NCBI GenBank assembly: GCA_033816765.1
Contig: CM066298.1
Coordinates: 2,108,001 to 2,172,000 of the forward strand
Length of the DNA: 64,000 nucleotides
Source: Nothopassalora personata
Taxonomy: Eukaryota; Ascomycota; Dothideomycetes; Mycosphaerellales; Mycosphaerellaceae
Direction of reading: 5' to 3'
Shown here: positions 44,929 to 55,695 of the stretch, piece by piece
Layout: every line of letters starts with the position of its first letter
Numbering within the stretch: the first letter of the stretch is position 1
Notes under the pieces: generated by a model
Seen by the model: only the letters and a program-made list of their open reading frames with translations
Told to the model about the DNA's origin: nothing
Databases searched by the model: none
Translations under genes and position numbers: made by a program

Positions 44929-45306
44929 AGTTGTATTAACCTTAGGTTTAGTTATGTCGACCTTAGGTTTAGAAGGGGGTTTCCTTAGGTCTAACTTGCC
45001 CCTATTTCATTTAGGTTTAATTAGACATTTAGGTAAGCTAGCGGAACCTAGTATAGCTATTAAGATATATACTACGTAGTTAAGCATTGTAAGAGTAGCA
45101 TTAAGGCAACAATTTAATTTATACCTCTTAAGTAGAGGGTATAGGGGTTTAGGTCCGCTAATCCTCTTGTTTTATCCGGCTACTGCGCTGCTCGTTACGT
45201 GACCTGATTTCACGGTCCCGGGACCGGTAAATACCTCTACTTACATAAGCGCCGCTCTACACTACCATAACTTAGACAGGCCTACATAGGGTAGTTAGTA
45301 GACATT
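44929..45306 (+). repeat. Gypsy-1 3' LTR, remainder
   Basis: Continues the LTR interrupted after 37,614 and matches 18,299-18,676 with transition differences. It includes the palindrome core at 45,213-45,226. It is followed by ACTAC, the Gypsy-1 target duplication, at 45,307-45,311. Confidence 0.85.
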
Positions 45307-48300
45307 ACTACCTATCTAGCTCTACGCTTCTTAATGGACCTATTAGGAAGATACTTATAGTATAGGACCTATTTACCTATAAGCAGTTTCCTACCCTTAG
45401 GGACTTTCTATAATAGGATCTATATAACACATTCTATGTCTTCTAAGGAGTTAAATTCCTTTCTAATTGCCCTAATCTATTTAGCTCTATTAGGTCTATT
45501 TAATGCTTTAGTTAGGGTAGTAGGATCTGTAAGCTTCCCCTTCTTCATATTATCTATAGCTATTGTAGCGAATACTTTCTTAAGTTTACTATAATTATGA
45601 TAGGATCTATTCTATCTTAAACTTCTCCTAGTTAGCTTAGGATAGACCTTAGCTTATTTAGTCTTTATAGGCTTATAAGTCCTATCTCTCTTCCTCTTGC
45701 TAATGTGTAGGGTAGGGTAGAATAGTATTATAGCCTAATTAGGGTCTTCTTACACAGCTAGGGCTGTGTCTTCTTAGTGTAGCTCTTTAGACTATAAAGT
45801 CTAAGGCTTATGCTCTATAGGGGATTGTTCCTAGAGCTAGGTGTACTCTATAGGAGATTGTTCCTAGAGCTAGGTATACTCTATAGGAGACTGTTCCTAG
45901 AGCTAGGGGGATGTGTCTCTAAATAGTAGACGTGAATCTTCTATCCTATGCTCCCCCTAAGACTAACCTTAGTTAGGGGAGTCTTGTTACGAAGCCCTTT
46001 GTGTTTTAGGTTAGTTACTATACTGTAGTAGCTCCCCCTCTAGCTATATAGCTCCCCTTGAAGGTTTATAGGGTTAGTAACTCGCTTCTAGCTCGTATAG
46101 CCCTTTATAAGGCATGTAAATACCTTTATAGTAAGGGTCCTTAGGGTTATTATAGGGATATCTAAGGAAGGTAATCTCGTTATCTAGGATAGCATGCTTA
46201 TTACTAGCAGCAAGCTAGGAGCTCTTAATAGTCTGCCCTGTCTACTCCCCCTAAGCGACCTACTTACTTATAGGGATTTAGTATTGCGAGTTCTATAAGA
46301 AATCTTTATTAAAAGTTATATAGGGGGAATAGGTTATCTTATAGACCTATTTTCCTTTCTCCTACTATGGCTTCTATAGCAGGTAGTTAGTTAATAAACT
46401 ACCCTAGAATCCTATATGCTACTATATATCCGCCCTTATAGAGAACTTTTTAGACTTAGTGTAATTGTCGTTATGTTTATATGCTTTATATCCAAACCTC
46501 CTTACATTCCTTAAGTCTATCTCTTTAACATTAATGCCTAGGTCCTTCTTAAAGTTAATCTATAGTACATTTTTTATTGTTAAGTTAAAGAGGCGGTTCG
46601 TAATATAGCATACAAAATCCATGGCCTAGGGCTAGAGGTTCTATAGTAAGCTAGAGTCTATAAGCATAGCTCTAGCCTTGTTAATAATAACTTTATTCGA
46701 AGCTTCAGCAATTGTATTCTACTTAGGTGTGTATAGTAATGCAAAATCCCATCTAATTCCTTTATGTTAGGCATGTGTTCTAAGTTTAATGTTGTTAAAT
46801 TCCCTACCGCTATCTAAGAACTAGATCTTAGGTTTCTTCTTATAGTAGTTCTATATTATAGTAAGCTAAGTCTTAATTACTATTAGAGCATTACTTTTCT
46901 TTAGAAGTAGCAAGCACTATCTTATCCTAGTTTTAGTATACGTAAGTATAAGGCAATATGCGTAACTATTATAGGAGAGTGGAGTAATTAGACTAACTAG
47001 GTTAGCATAGATTTTATCTAATGCCTCTAGTATAGGTCTCCTAGGGATTCTTAAAACAACTCTTTATGACCTTATAAGCTTGTAAGTCTTATAGTGTCCT
47101 AACTCTATAGTATTAATATCTTCTAGGCCCTTAACTGCTTCTTTTATAGTATTGAGTAGTATGCTTCTAATATGCCTAAGCCTTTAATACTATCTAACTG
47201 TGTTAGTTCTTAGCTTAGCAAATATAAGAGTAGTAAGTCCTTTTAGTACTAATCTGTCTTTATCCTTCCTAGAACCCCTCTTTACCCTAAGGTTCCTAAA
47301 GACAATAACATTTTTTATTATCTTAACTAAGCCTATAGGCTTGTCCTTCTAGAACAGCATTTTAGATAGTCTATCTAGGTAAACTCTATGTTTCTTATAT
47401 AGGAGTTCTATAGAGATTAGTGTTGCATCTAACTCTAATAAGTAAAGCATATTACGAAGGAGGAGGGTAGTCTCTTAACTAAGATAGTTCTTTATAACCT
47501 ACTCTAATTCTCCTTTAGTCGTAAGAGATCCTTACCTAACGGCCTATAAGAAGCATATAGGCCTTAGTCTTAGCCTAATATTCTAAAGGTCTATAAGATT
47601 ATTATAGATATAGAAGGATGTGCCTATATTATAGACTTTGTCTATTAACATTAGGTTTAATACGGCAGCTACTGTCCTTCCTATGCATACTAGTTATGCA
47701 ACTGTAATAGCTGCTCTAGACCTCCTATATAGTTATCTCTAGTCCCTATTACTGTTAGAGCTATGCTCCTAATTAGATAATGAGTCTAACTAGTTATTAA
47801 TTGCTATAGCAATCCTCTTCCTAGGGGATTTGCTACCCTTTACCTTCTTTACCCTATCCTTTAGGGTGTCTTTACCCTTCTTAGACCTGTTCCTAAGGTT
47901 CTTCTCTAGATGCTGCTTATAGCAGTTCGCGTTAGTGTACTTATATAAGTACTGTATACACTGCTTATTATTATTCTTACTTAAGAATACTCTAACAAAG
48001 CTATTATTAGGCTTATAGGTAGTAGGTACTTACTCCTTCCTAAGAGTTGTAAACATTCTCTCTAGGGTAGTTAATTCTAGGGGATTGTTGTGTCTCTATG
48101 TCCTAAGCTATTCGACATAGTTTAGACCTTTAATAAAGTATAATCTATAGATGCCTTCTAGGAGGACAAAAAAGGATTTAAGCCTTAACTTGTTATTAAC
48201 TAGGGAAGATCTAATAAATTGCTCTATAGCAGTCTTGTTGTCATTTACCTATGCTTAAAAGTCTTTATAGTACTTTAATATATTAGGTCTTGCAGTATCT

Positions 48301-48804
48301 AGTTTAATGTGCCTAACTGCCTTTAGAGTGTTATATAGATCAATTATAATAACTAGCTTATATATTGCCTTAATTAAATTATATAATTCCTTAGCTAACT
48401 TGTCTACATCTCTAAAGTTTAGCCTTAGGGTAGAATCTAATCTAGCTATAATAATGCTATATGCTTATATATCCTCTTTCTTCTATCGCTTGTAGGTAGC
48501 TTTATATCCTACACTACTAGTAATATCCTAAGGTGCTTTATTCTAGGCAGTCTTATCTTAGACATTCTTAGTTGTATCTTAGGGTTAATTATAAGCTGCC
48601 CTGTTTAGAGCGTACTTTAGGTTAACCTAGTCTAGATTATAGATTACGTATCTAACTAGATCCTTCTCTAGCAGTACGCTTATTAGCATAGATTTCTATG
48701 CCTAGAACTGCACGCCTTTCCTAAGTACCTAGTTGTCCTTAGCGGATCTTACTAGGTTGCTAGAGGTGTTGTTTCTAAACTCTATACCTAGTCTAGCTCT
48801 TTTA
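45307..48804 (-). pseudogene. Copia gag, protease, integrase and RT N-terminus, RIP-inactivated
   Basis: Reading down the minus strand: a gag region (about 48,700-48,000), a zinc-knuckle remnant (CIQYLYKYTNANC, about 47,955-47,917), a protease remnant where D[ST]G is now NIG (about 47,640), a GAG-pre-integrase segment, and integrase with LDSGREFNNIKLRTHA (about 46,830-46,780) and LLYTPK.NTIAEASN (about 46,740-46,700). A linker with a 33-bp triplication (45,813-45,907) follows, then the RT N-terminus (FNSLEDIECVI near 45,455; LLTGK and KYLPNRSIKKRRAR near 45,395-45,325). The plus ORF 48,307-48,495 is a shadow. Confidence 0.85.
45813..45907. repeat. 33-bp unit repeated about three times
   Basis: CTCTATAGGRGAYTGTTCC-TAGAGCTAGGTRTA units at 45,813-45,845, 45,846-45,878 and 45,879-45,907 (the last truncated). 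The 33-bp period keeps the Copia pol frame, so it is an in-frame 11-aa repeat between integrase and RT. Confidence 0.85.
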
Positions 48805-48970
48805 GATGCTATACTACGGTACTAGTGCTTAGTGCCGATCTCTTATAGTAGTTTTTAAATCGATTAGGTAGTTGTCCTTAAAACAAATGTAGGGTCGAGT
48901 CTGCTAGCAAGGCAAGCTAATCCTTAATAGAGCTTCGATGACAATTTAGGTTTTAAATTAGATAGGCAGA

Positions 48971-48991
48971 GGAGCACTCGGGCTTATAACC
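48971..48991 (-). promoter_or_regulatory. Copia primer-binding site, half-tRNA type
   Basis: On the minus strand GGTTATAAGCCCGAG abuts the 5' LTR. It matches, with one RIP-type G to A change, the complement of the anticodon-stem region of fungal initiator tRNA-Met (GGGCTCATAACC). This is the internal-tRNA priming known from Drosophila copia. The copy at 173-187 has the same core. Confidence 0.6.
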
Positions 48992-49167
48992 TGTTATAAA
49001 TAGGTATTTAACGAGTACAAGCTTCTAGATTAAAACGATAGGGTGGATTAGTAACCCTTATGAATTGCTACAAGGTGTAAGACTATCTAGCTATAGAAAA
49101 CAGTGTAATATAGTATGTGTGTGCCAAGTCCTGACTAACGTAGACCTTGGTCACCTGATTTACAATA
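48992..49167 (-). repeat. Copia 5' LTR
   Basis: The 176-bp partner of 14,868-15,043. It ends TTTACAATA (from ACA), followed by the GCACG duplication. Confidence 0.92.
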
Positions 49168-49213
49168 GCACGACATCACAGTTACCTCGTAAAGGAGCCG
49201 AGTCAGGGAACAT
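49168..49213 (-). pseudogene. Start of the disrupted thioesterase gene (5' part of exon 1)
   Basis: The ATG at 49,213-49,211 opens a frame MFPDSAPLRGNCDVV that runs to the Copia target duplication and joins in frame to QPEYLRK at 14,862-14,843. It is separated from the rest of its gene by 34.3 kb of transposons. Its promoter would lie in 49,214-49,775, shared head-to-head with the permease gene. Confidence 0.6.
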
Positions 49214-49775
49214 CTCCTAGCTTGCAAGACAGACGTGCAATCATACCAAAGCACAAGGCTCGTACAGCTCGTCCATATACGAATCACTTTGTCCAAAGAT
49301 GGCCCCCACCAACAACATCACCCTCCTGCACTCCATCTCTTGGCGGTCTTTGTACTTGTGACATTGGCGGGGAAACACAAAGACCACACACTTTTGCAGT
49401 TCCATCCATGTGGCAAGTCGTACGGAAGCTCGTGTCTCGCTTGGCGACTGCCAGCATCTACCTTCTCTGGACCGGTAGGCGAAGTCTCTGCGTGGCCAAG
49501 GCGGGAGGTCCACGTGCAAGCATGTGCGTGCGCTCCAGGCTCGAGCTTGCAGTTCGTCAGTTTGGCTATCATCCTGTGCATCCATGCCCAAGACTCTTGG
49601 TACTACTACTCTAGAGCGAAAAGTAACGGTAAAGACGATAGCCCTTGACGCAACTGCGGTGTCACGACCGGTAATATGCTATTTCCTGCAGTGTACAGAG
49701 GTGATAAGTCTCCTGCATCGCGTGGATCGCTTTTGTTCTCGCGTGGCTGTGCGACTCTAACGATCAATAATCAAG
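49214..49775. promoter_or_regulatory. Divergent promoter region
   Basis: About 560 bp between the orphaned thioesterase start (minus) and the MFS permease (plus). ORFs of up to 137 codons on both strands here have no recognisable domain and are not called. No clear TATA box. Confidence 0.35.
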
Positions 49776-51428
49776 ATGAATCGATTCAAGGCCAGTCCGC
49801 CTGAGGCACATGTCGCGTCTGTTGAGAAGGATGTTGGATATGTCAATCATCTTGAACAAGTTTCGAGCAATGAGGAGCGTAAGGGTGGTATCCTGGAGCA
49901 GGGTGGTGGTGGCGAGCGAGGCTGGACTGCAGAGGAGGAGCGCAAGATAGTGTGAGCTGTCCCATACGAAACTTACTCGTCCAGATCCTAACCACTTCAC
50001 AAGATGGAAAGTCGACTTCCGCGTCTTCCCTATGCTCTGCATCGTCTTCGGTCTCTCCCTCCTCGACCGCTCCAACATCTCTGCCGCTTTCATTGCGGGC
50101 ATGAGCACTGATCTTGAACTCACTGGCTCCCGCTACAACATCGCCCTCTTGGTCTTCTTCATCGGGTACGGTCTGTTTGAGCTGCCATCGAATGCCGTCA
50201 TCCGACGTCTTGGTGCACGCGGGTGGCTCAGCTCCCTGATCACAACCTGGGGCGTATGTGTCCTGGCTATGGGCTTCATTGATAGCTGGAAACTGCTGTC
50301 AGTCTTGCGTGCGCTGCTCGGTATCTTCGAAGCTGGACTGTTTCCTGGTGCTGTCTTCATTATCGGGAGCTGGTATCGACAGTATGAGACGGCTAGAAGG
50401 ATCAGTATCTTCTACATGGCGGCACTCCTGGCATCTGGATTTGGACCCATCTTTGCATACGCCTTGTCATTGATTAGTGTGGGCAATGGAAAGTACCAGC
50501 AAGGCTGGCGATGGTAAGATATCCCTCATTATGCGCATGGGTCACTATTGACCATGACCAGGATCTTCATCATCGAAGGCATCGCCACAATCGTAGCCGG
50601 CCTAGTCTCTCCCTTCTTCCTCATCGAGTTCCCCGAAAAAGTCCGCTTCCTCACCGACCGCCAAAAGTACATCGCTCTCGAACGGCTCCGCCTCGAAAAG
50701 GAGAATCGAGAAATAGTCCACCCCAACTGGAAGCAGACTCTGGTCATGCTCTGCGACTTCAAACTGCTCCTTTAGTAAGTTTCATTACCTTTCCACCTCC
50801 ACTCCTACCAACAATGCCTTTCAGCTCACTCAACTACTTCATCGCCGCCTCCTCCGTCTACAGCCTCGCCTTCTTCGCCCCCGTAATCCTCCGCCAAGGC
50901 CTCCAATTCTCCTACACAAAAGCCCAACTCCTCTCCTCCCCACCCTACGTCTTCACCATCTTCGCCTCCATCGCCGCCGCCTACATTTCCGACAAAATCC
51001 GCCTCCGCTGGGCCATCTTGAACTTCCAGGCCCTCGTCGCTATCATCGGCTTACTCGTAGTTCTCTACGCTCAACCTCCCGGTGTGCGATACTTTGGCCT
51101 CTTTCTGGCGACGTACGGAACTCAAGGAAATGTGCCGGCGACGATTAGTTATGGGCAGAACCAGACTGCGAGGTTGGAGAAGAAGGGGGTTGTGGCGGCG
51201 GCGATGATTAGTGCGGGGGCTGTTGGGGGAATTTGCGGGAGTACGATTTTTAGGAGTCAGGATGCGCCGCAGTATTTGCCGGGGATGTGGGCGACGATTG
51301 GGATGCAGTTCCTTTATATTATTAACACTTCGTGCTTGTCGTGGTATTTCACGAGGCAGAATGCGAGAGCCGACAGAGGCGAGGTCAGTGTGTTGGAGGG
51401 CGTTGAGGGGTTTAGGTATGCGCCTTGA
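49776..51428 (+). CDS. MFS permease of the anion:cation symporter (Dal5/allantoate) family
   Basis: Four exons: 49,776-49,951, 50,004-50,513, 50,562-50,774 and 50,825-51,428 (about 500 aa). Introns are 52, 48 and 50 nt with GTGAGC, GTAAGA and GTAAGT donors. After a hydrophilic N-terminus (about 60 aa) come the ACS-family features LDRSNISAAFIAGM in TM1 and GLFELPSNAVIRRLGARGW in TM2-loop2. GLFPGAVFIIGSWY follows in TM4. A central loop with FLTDRQKYIALERL and C-terminal helices (e.g. FGLFLATYGTQGNVPATISYGQNQ) complete the expected 12-helix plan. Such transporters import allantoate, nicotinate, biotin-like vitamins or other organic anions at the plasma membrane; the substrate cannot be read from sequence. 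Confidence 0.9.
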
Positions 51429-51818
51429 TGGATGGCAATCACGGGAGGATCAGACAATAGTAGGAGAGTACGACAAGATCATGCGCTGAAGCAGTTCAAT
51501 TTTATTTGCATCTATGTCCATGAATCACCATGGAGTGGTTGTACTCCCACACCCGCCAGCCAACAACGGTGCACGCTGTGCATAACCTTTAGAAGAAGTC
51601 TTGCAAAGCTTGTCCCGTGTCTGGAAGTTGTGTGGTACAGTGTAGCCACTCTCCAAATTCCCCTTTTCCTCCCATTCCTGTCCTGAGCTCGCTTTGCGTA
51701 CACCCTTCTACATCCTGTTTGTATACCATACCATCCATGTTCATCAAAAGTCCTCACAAGTCCTGCATCATCCGATACGTCTTTCATCCTCCAAATCTTC
51801 TGTCCAGTAGCTTGCCAT
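51429..51818. other. Convergent intergenic region
   Basis: About 390 bp between the permease and the convergent minus-strand gene. It should hold both terminators. Nothing else seen. Confidence 0.4.
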
Positions 51819-52709
51819 TCACGCTTTCATCGCAAGCACCTCCACCGTAGCGCGCCGCTTCATCATCATCGACGGCTTCGAATCAACCACTTGCATCCGC
51901 TTGAGTCGGTACGCATCCTGCTTCTCCTGGTACCAAAGCGCCAGCTTCGCCTGCCTGCTACCCCTCGCATCAAACTTGCGCTCAATGTAAAGCTCACCTC
52001 GCCGATTCAACAGCACGTCCAACCTCTGCGTGACGCTCCAGAGGTGTTCGATCCCTCTCTGTCCCTGTGCAGGACGGGCGATGCGGTCAAAGTAGAGTCC
52101 CACCACCTGATTGGCCGCGGTGGTGAAGTTGGTCCAGAGAGTTTTGTTGCCGGCTGCGATGATGTAGAAGAGGCAGACTCGATCGATGTAGAGTTTCTGC
52201 GCTAGGACGTCGAGGCCTTCGTTGCGGGCTAGACCGAAGATGCAGCTTTTGTATGTTCCTTGACTGGTGGTGTATTTGACGAAGCGGTAGACCATCGCGA
52301 TGAGGATTTCTGTGCAGAGGCTGAGGGCGGTGCAGGGGACGTGCACGTATTGCCAGAAGTATGCTGCTAGGGGGTGGCGTTCAGGGTTGCGGGGCTTTTG
52401 TGAAGGCCAGGTCTTGCTGAGGTCGCCGAGGGTCTTGTGGAGGTCGTGGAAGTGGGCGCGGTCGGGTTTTGAGAGTTTGATGTTGGTGGCGATTTGGTAG
52501 TCTGTTGCGAGCATGTGGGTGATGAAGCGCTTGGTGCGGGCGACGTCTTGTTCGTAGACTTCGTGTGGGATGGAGCCTGTGTATGCGGCGAGGTGGTTGA
52601 CTTTGTCGGTGAGGCTGGTGAGGAAATGCTCGGATTCTTGGGCCAGGTGGTATTGAGGTGCTGGTTCTGGGCGAGCAAGGCCGGAGATGTTCTTGCTTGG
52701 GGAGATCAT
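51819..52709 (-). CDS. Hypothetical protein, 296 aa
   Basis: A single uninterrupted ORF, starting MISPSKNISGLARPEPAP. There is no signal peptide. A moderately hydrophobic stretch lies around residues 115-140 (AAYFWQYVHVPCTALSLCTEILIAMVYRF), and the C-terminus is basic (about 245-285). It looks largely helical. I do not recognise the family. The clean frame over 890 bp and normal composition support a real gene. It is convergent with the permease. Confidence 0.6.
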   Translation of the reverse strand: MISPSKNISGLARPEPAPQYHLAQESEHFLTSLTDKVNHLAAYTGSIPHEVYEQDVARTKRFITHMLATDYQIATNIKLSKPDRAHFHDLHKTLGDLSKTWPSQKPRNPERHPLAAYFWQYVHVPCTALSLCTEILIAMVYRFVKYTTSQGTYKSCIFGLARNEGLDVLAQKLYIDRVCLFYIIAAGNKTLWTNFTTAANQVVGLYFDRIARPAQGQRGIEHLWSVTQRLDVLLNRRGELYIERKFDARGSRQAKLALWYQEKQDAYRLKRMQVVDSKPSMMMKRRATVEVLAMKA

Positions 52710-53177
52710 GTTGACTTGTTGATGTCTTGGTGTCGTTGATGTGGGTAGAATGGCTCTCTTGGAGGTCTTTCTGTTGTCTTATTGCTGTATGCGGTGTTTG
52801 ATGGACTTGATGGTGTTGGTTCGATCAGGCTGAGTATATTGGTAGCAGCTTGGATCAGATTTGATGTCTGTGGTATGTGTGTATGGTATGCTATAGGGAG
52901 AGAAGAGAAAATGTGCGAAATACTTATGCACATTATCGCTGAGGACGATATGGTGACTCAATAATACTGAGGACATCACCATGTCCTCGCAACATGTTTC
53001 AAGCGCAATAGCCAATGATTGCGGCCCCCCCCCCCCCCACTAATAGTGATAGCACGCAGCTTGAAAGGGGAGCCGTGAGAGTAGTACAAGCGGCGTCGGA
53101 GGCAGTGTACAAAGCGCGACTTCCATCATCGTAGTAAACAGCTTGTAGCCTATGCAAAGTACAGTAGTGACTACAGC
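52710..53177. other. Intergenic with a C14 homopolymer
   Basis: Promoter side of the 296-aa gene. It contains a run of 14 C at 53,025-53,038. No supported gene. Confidence 0.4.
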
Positions 53178-53438
53178 CTAGCGCACAGCCTGATCCTCGA
53201 AGCAGTGGTGGTAGCTTCCGCGACAAATCCAGCGGATGGTACCAGGCAGCTGGTAAGAATCTCCGACTTGAACGCATAGCTTGCGAGAGTCATCATCAAG
53301 GCTGTTCTTGGCACACCCGGAAAGCTTCAGTGAGCGATCTTCGGTCCTGGGGGGGGGAGGTGTACCGGAGCAGCAGGTTGACTGTAAGGCTGGTGCCTCC
53401 CAGATGTTTGTGTTTCTGAAGCCAGAGCTGATGGGCAA
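53178..53438 (-). CDS. Possible small cysteine-rich protein, last exon
   Basis: The minus frame ends ..YHHCFEDQAVR-stop and contains six to seven Cys in about 65 residues (CC, C, C, C, C). A pyrimidine-rich tract ending CCCCCCCCCAG at about 53,356-53,347 could be a splice acceptor, after which the exon would start TEDRSLKLSGCAKN. No first exon with a signal peptide could be found, so this is tentative. Family unknown. Confidence 0.3.
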   Translation of the reverse strand: MPISSGFRNTNIWEAPALQSTCCSGTPPPPRTEDRSLKLSGCAKNSLDDDSRKLCVQVGDSYQLPGTIRWICRGSYHHCFEDQAVR

Positions 53439-53746
53439 GATGAAAGAAGAAGATCAGAGTTCGCAGTATGCAGTGCAATCAAGGCCTAAGAAAGGATTCA
53501 ATGGGCAACCTGTTCAATACATTCCGTTGGTGGTAATGGGCATGGCAAGGGGGGAATGTTCCCGCAAGGTTGACGCTCACCAACCGCTCTGCACGCTCAG
53601 TCGTGAGTGTTGAAGGGGCCGCCTCAGCAGGCTGCCTTCTTTCTCTCTCTTCCTCTCTCTCTCTACTCTACAAGGGCTCAGCTCATGAGAAAGACAAGGG
53701 AGGATGGTGGCGAAGGAGAGCAAGTTGCCCGTGGAAGAGTAGCGCG

Positions 53747-53753
53747 TATATAG
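53747..53753 (+). promoter_or_regulatory. TATA-like box upstream of the Gemin2-like gene
   Basis: TATATAG about 115 bp before the preferred ATG at 53,868. Confidence 0.35.
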
Positions 53754-53867
53754 TTCTAGCGCGTCACGCGTGCCAAGAGAATCGGGTCAGAGTCAGTGGC
53801 AGCTCTTTCTCCGACATGTATATGTCTTTTCTTCACAGCATTCCCACCGAGGGACACGATACACACG

Positions 53868-55202
53868 ATGGGGAAGAGGCGGCGAGAGCGGGATAGACCG
53901 AAAGCAGGCCCGGATGCCGCATACGACCCCAACAAGCGAGTGCTGCTGAGCTACGCGTCGTCCGACGAGGAAGTCGACGAGGACGCGTCGGGCCAGCAGA
54001 ACGGCAGTCATGCACCCGCGACTATCGCCATCGGTGCGGACGTCGCCGACTATCAGTTTGAGGAGTATCCGCACGGGGAAGATAATGTGAAGCTGGGCGC
54101 GACCGAGGACACGGCGGAAGATGGCGGAACGGCGCCAAGGACACCACCCGTCGACGACATGGACGAGGCGATGGGGCCTGCTGCTAAGGACAGCGAGCCC
54201 GAAGAGCGTGCGGGTGTCAAGAAGAACCAAGCGACGGGGCAATGGCCAGCATTGGGTCTCGCGTCATATCAGAACGACGAGTCGGATGCCGACGAAGAGT
54301 ACGACAGCACAACCGAGGAGGCCATGGCATATCTGAGACGCGTCCGGACCGAGCGCCAAATGCTGCCCGAAGTATTGACAGCAAACGGCCCAATCCCCGA
54401 TGACACGAATGGCGATGCTGCAGCTGACGACTTCGAAGGTGACTACCATGAAGATGGCGGCTACTATCTCGACGACGGTGGCTATGTCGGCGCTCCAACC
54501 ACGAGCACTGCTGTGAAAGACGACCTCGCAGACCCTCAAAAGGCTTTCACGGCTGCACTGACACAGCGCTTCATGACACAACGCAAGCAACTCCATCTAC
54601 CACCCACAGCAGAGGCACTCGCGGCGCTGGGGGACGGCCGTCCGATCTCGTTTCCCAAGGGAAATGCCAAAGCCTACGCAGAGTGGCATCGTCTGCTGTC
54701 ATCTCAACAGCCCAGCCTCGCCCAGCTGCGCTCGCTCGAGCAGAACACGGTCCTTGACCTGCTCGCACTATTGCAGAAACACACCATGCGGAAAGACAAG
54801 AACATTGACACCACTGTCAGTGCCTGGATTTGGTCGTTGCTTGCTAGGCTCGACGACGTTGGCAGCATGTCGAATGATCAGGTCTATCCGCTGAGAGAAT
54901 TTGGTAAGAGAGCATTGTTCCTGCAGCTGTCCTTCCTCAGGCCGGACATTGCTGCACAGCTGGAAGCGGTAGGTCAGACGGGGACAACGGCAACCGACGA
55001 GGAAGAAGAAAATCTGCAGGTGGCCGAACTTGACGAGGCTGATCGTTCGACTGCGCACCAAGCGGCCCTTCCTCGCGACTTGGTCACAGACAATACGCTT
55101 GCTACGCTCGACACGATTTTGGTGGTGGTTGGCGAGGTCTTCGGGCAGCGTGACCTGTTGGAGTTCCGGCAGTCTTGGACTCTTACTACCGAGTCAACCT
55201 GA
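53868..55202 (+). CDS. Gemin2/SIP1-like snRNP assembly factor
   Basis: About 444 aa from the ATG at 53,868; the ORF extends upstream to 53,796 but that part looks non-coding. The N-terminus is basic (MGKRRRERDRP) and followed by KRVLLSYASSDEE and a long acidic, low-complexity region (about 40-230). The conserved C-terminal domain (about 250-444) includes KAYAEWHRLL, NIDTTVSAWIWSLLARLDD and a C-terminal VVGEVFGQRDLLEF, which corresponds to the FDQRDL end of Gemin2. Gemin2 relatives bind Sm proteins and help SMN load the Sm ring onto snRNAs. Assignment rests on the C-terminal motifs. The exact C-terminus is uncertain: another plus frame (ELPKTKTRPAKYRSAARRSS, about 55,227-55,380) could be a further exon. 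Confidence 0.72.
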   Translation: MGKRRRERDRPKAGPDAAYDPNKRVLLSYASSDEEVDEDASGQQNGSHAPATIAIGADVADYQFEEYPHGEDNVKLGATEDTAEDGGTAPRTPPVDDMDEAMGPAAKDSEPEERAGVKKNQATGQWPALGLASYQNDESDADEEYDSTTEEAMAYLRRVRTERQMLPEVLTANGPIPDDTNGDAAADDFEGDYHEDGGYYLDDGGYVGAPTTSTAVKDDLADPQKAFTAALTQRFMTQRKQLHLPPTAEALAALGDGRPISFPKGNAKAYAEWHRLLSSQQPSLAQLRSLEQNTVLDLLALLQKHTMRKDKNIDTTVSAWIWSLLARLDDVGSMSNDQVYPLREFGKRALFLQLSFLRPDIAAQLEAVGQTGTTATDEEEENLQVAELDEADRSTAHQAALPRDLVTDNTLATLDTILVVVGEVFGQRDLLEFRQSWTLTTEST

Positions 55203-55477
55203 AATCATGCCCCTGCTAAGGCAAGGAGCTGCCCAAGACGAAGACGAGGCCGGCCAAGTATCGCTCTGCCGCCCGCCGCTCCAGCTTCGACTTGCCGGAT
55301 TGGGATAGCTGCCTGGTGGAGCTTGCCCGCACGCGACGAACAGCCACTGCGGCCGTTGGCGCATACCAGTACAGGCATTGAAAGTGTGCTCTGCTTCTAT
55401 GTAGGTACTGTTACATCTCACGCTTCTGTCGCCGTCTTCTCTCCCTTCCACCTTCAGTCGCGATAATTCCCTCCACA

Positions 55478-55695
55478 ATGCCCCCCCCCCAATCTCCGAA
55501 CTCACAGACAAGCACCGCCCCGATCTAGCACCTTACGAAGAGCTCTACAAATACTTCCACGCCAACCCAGAGCTTTCAAACCAAGAGCAAGAAACAGCAG
55601 CACACATCTGCAAACACCTCAAAACAATCTCCTCCGACTTTGACATTCGCCCAAACATCGGCGGCCACGGCATTGCCGCACTCCTCCACAACTCA
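55478..55695 (+). pseudogene. Truncated M20-type amidohydrolase/peptidase remnant
   Basis: From the ATG at 55,478 a poly-Pro start leads, after a one-base slip in a C10 run (55,481-55,490), into LAPYEELYKYFHANPELSNQE and NIGGHGIAALLHN, the typical N-terminus of M20 amidohydrolases (HxxPELS). The match stops abruptly near 55,695, where sequence belonging to the minus-strand ORF begins. Catalytic metal residues further on are absent. It is clearly a fragment. Confidence 0.7.

Noticed and set aside
53025..53038. C14 tract considered as a functional element
   Set aside because: Plain homopolymer in intergenic DNA; probably slippage, and its length is unreliable.
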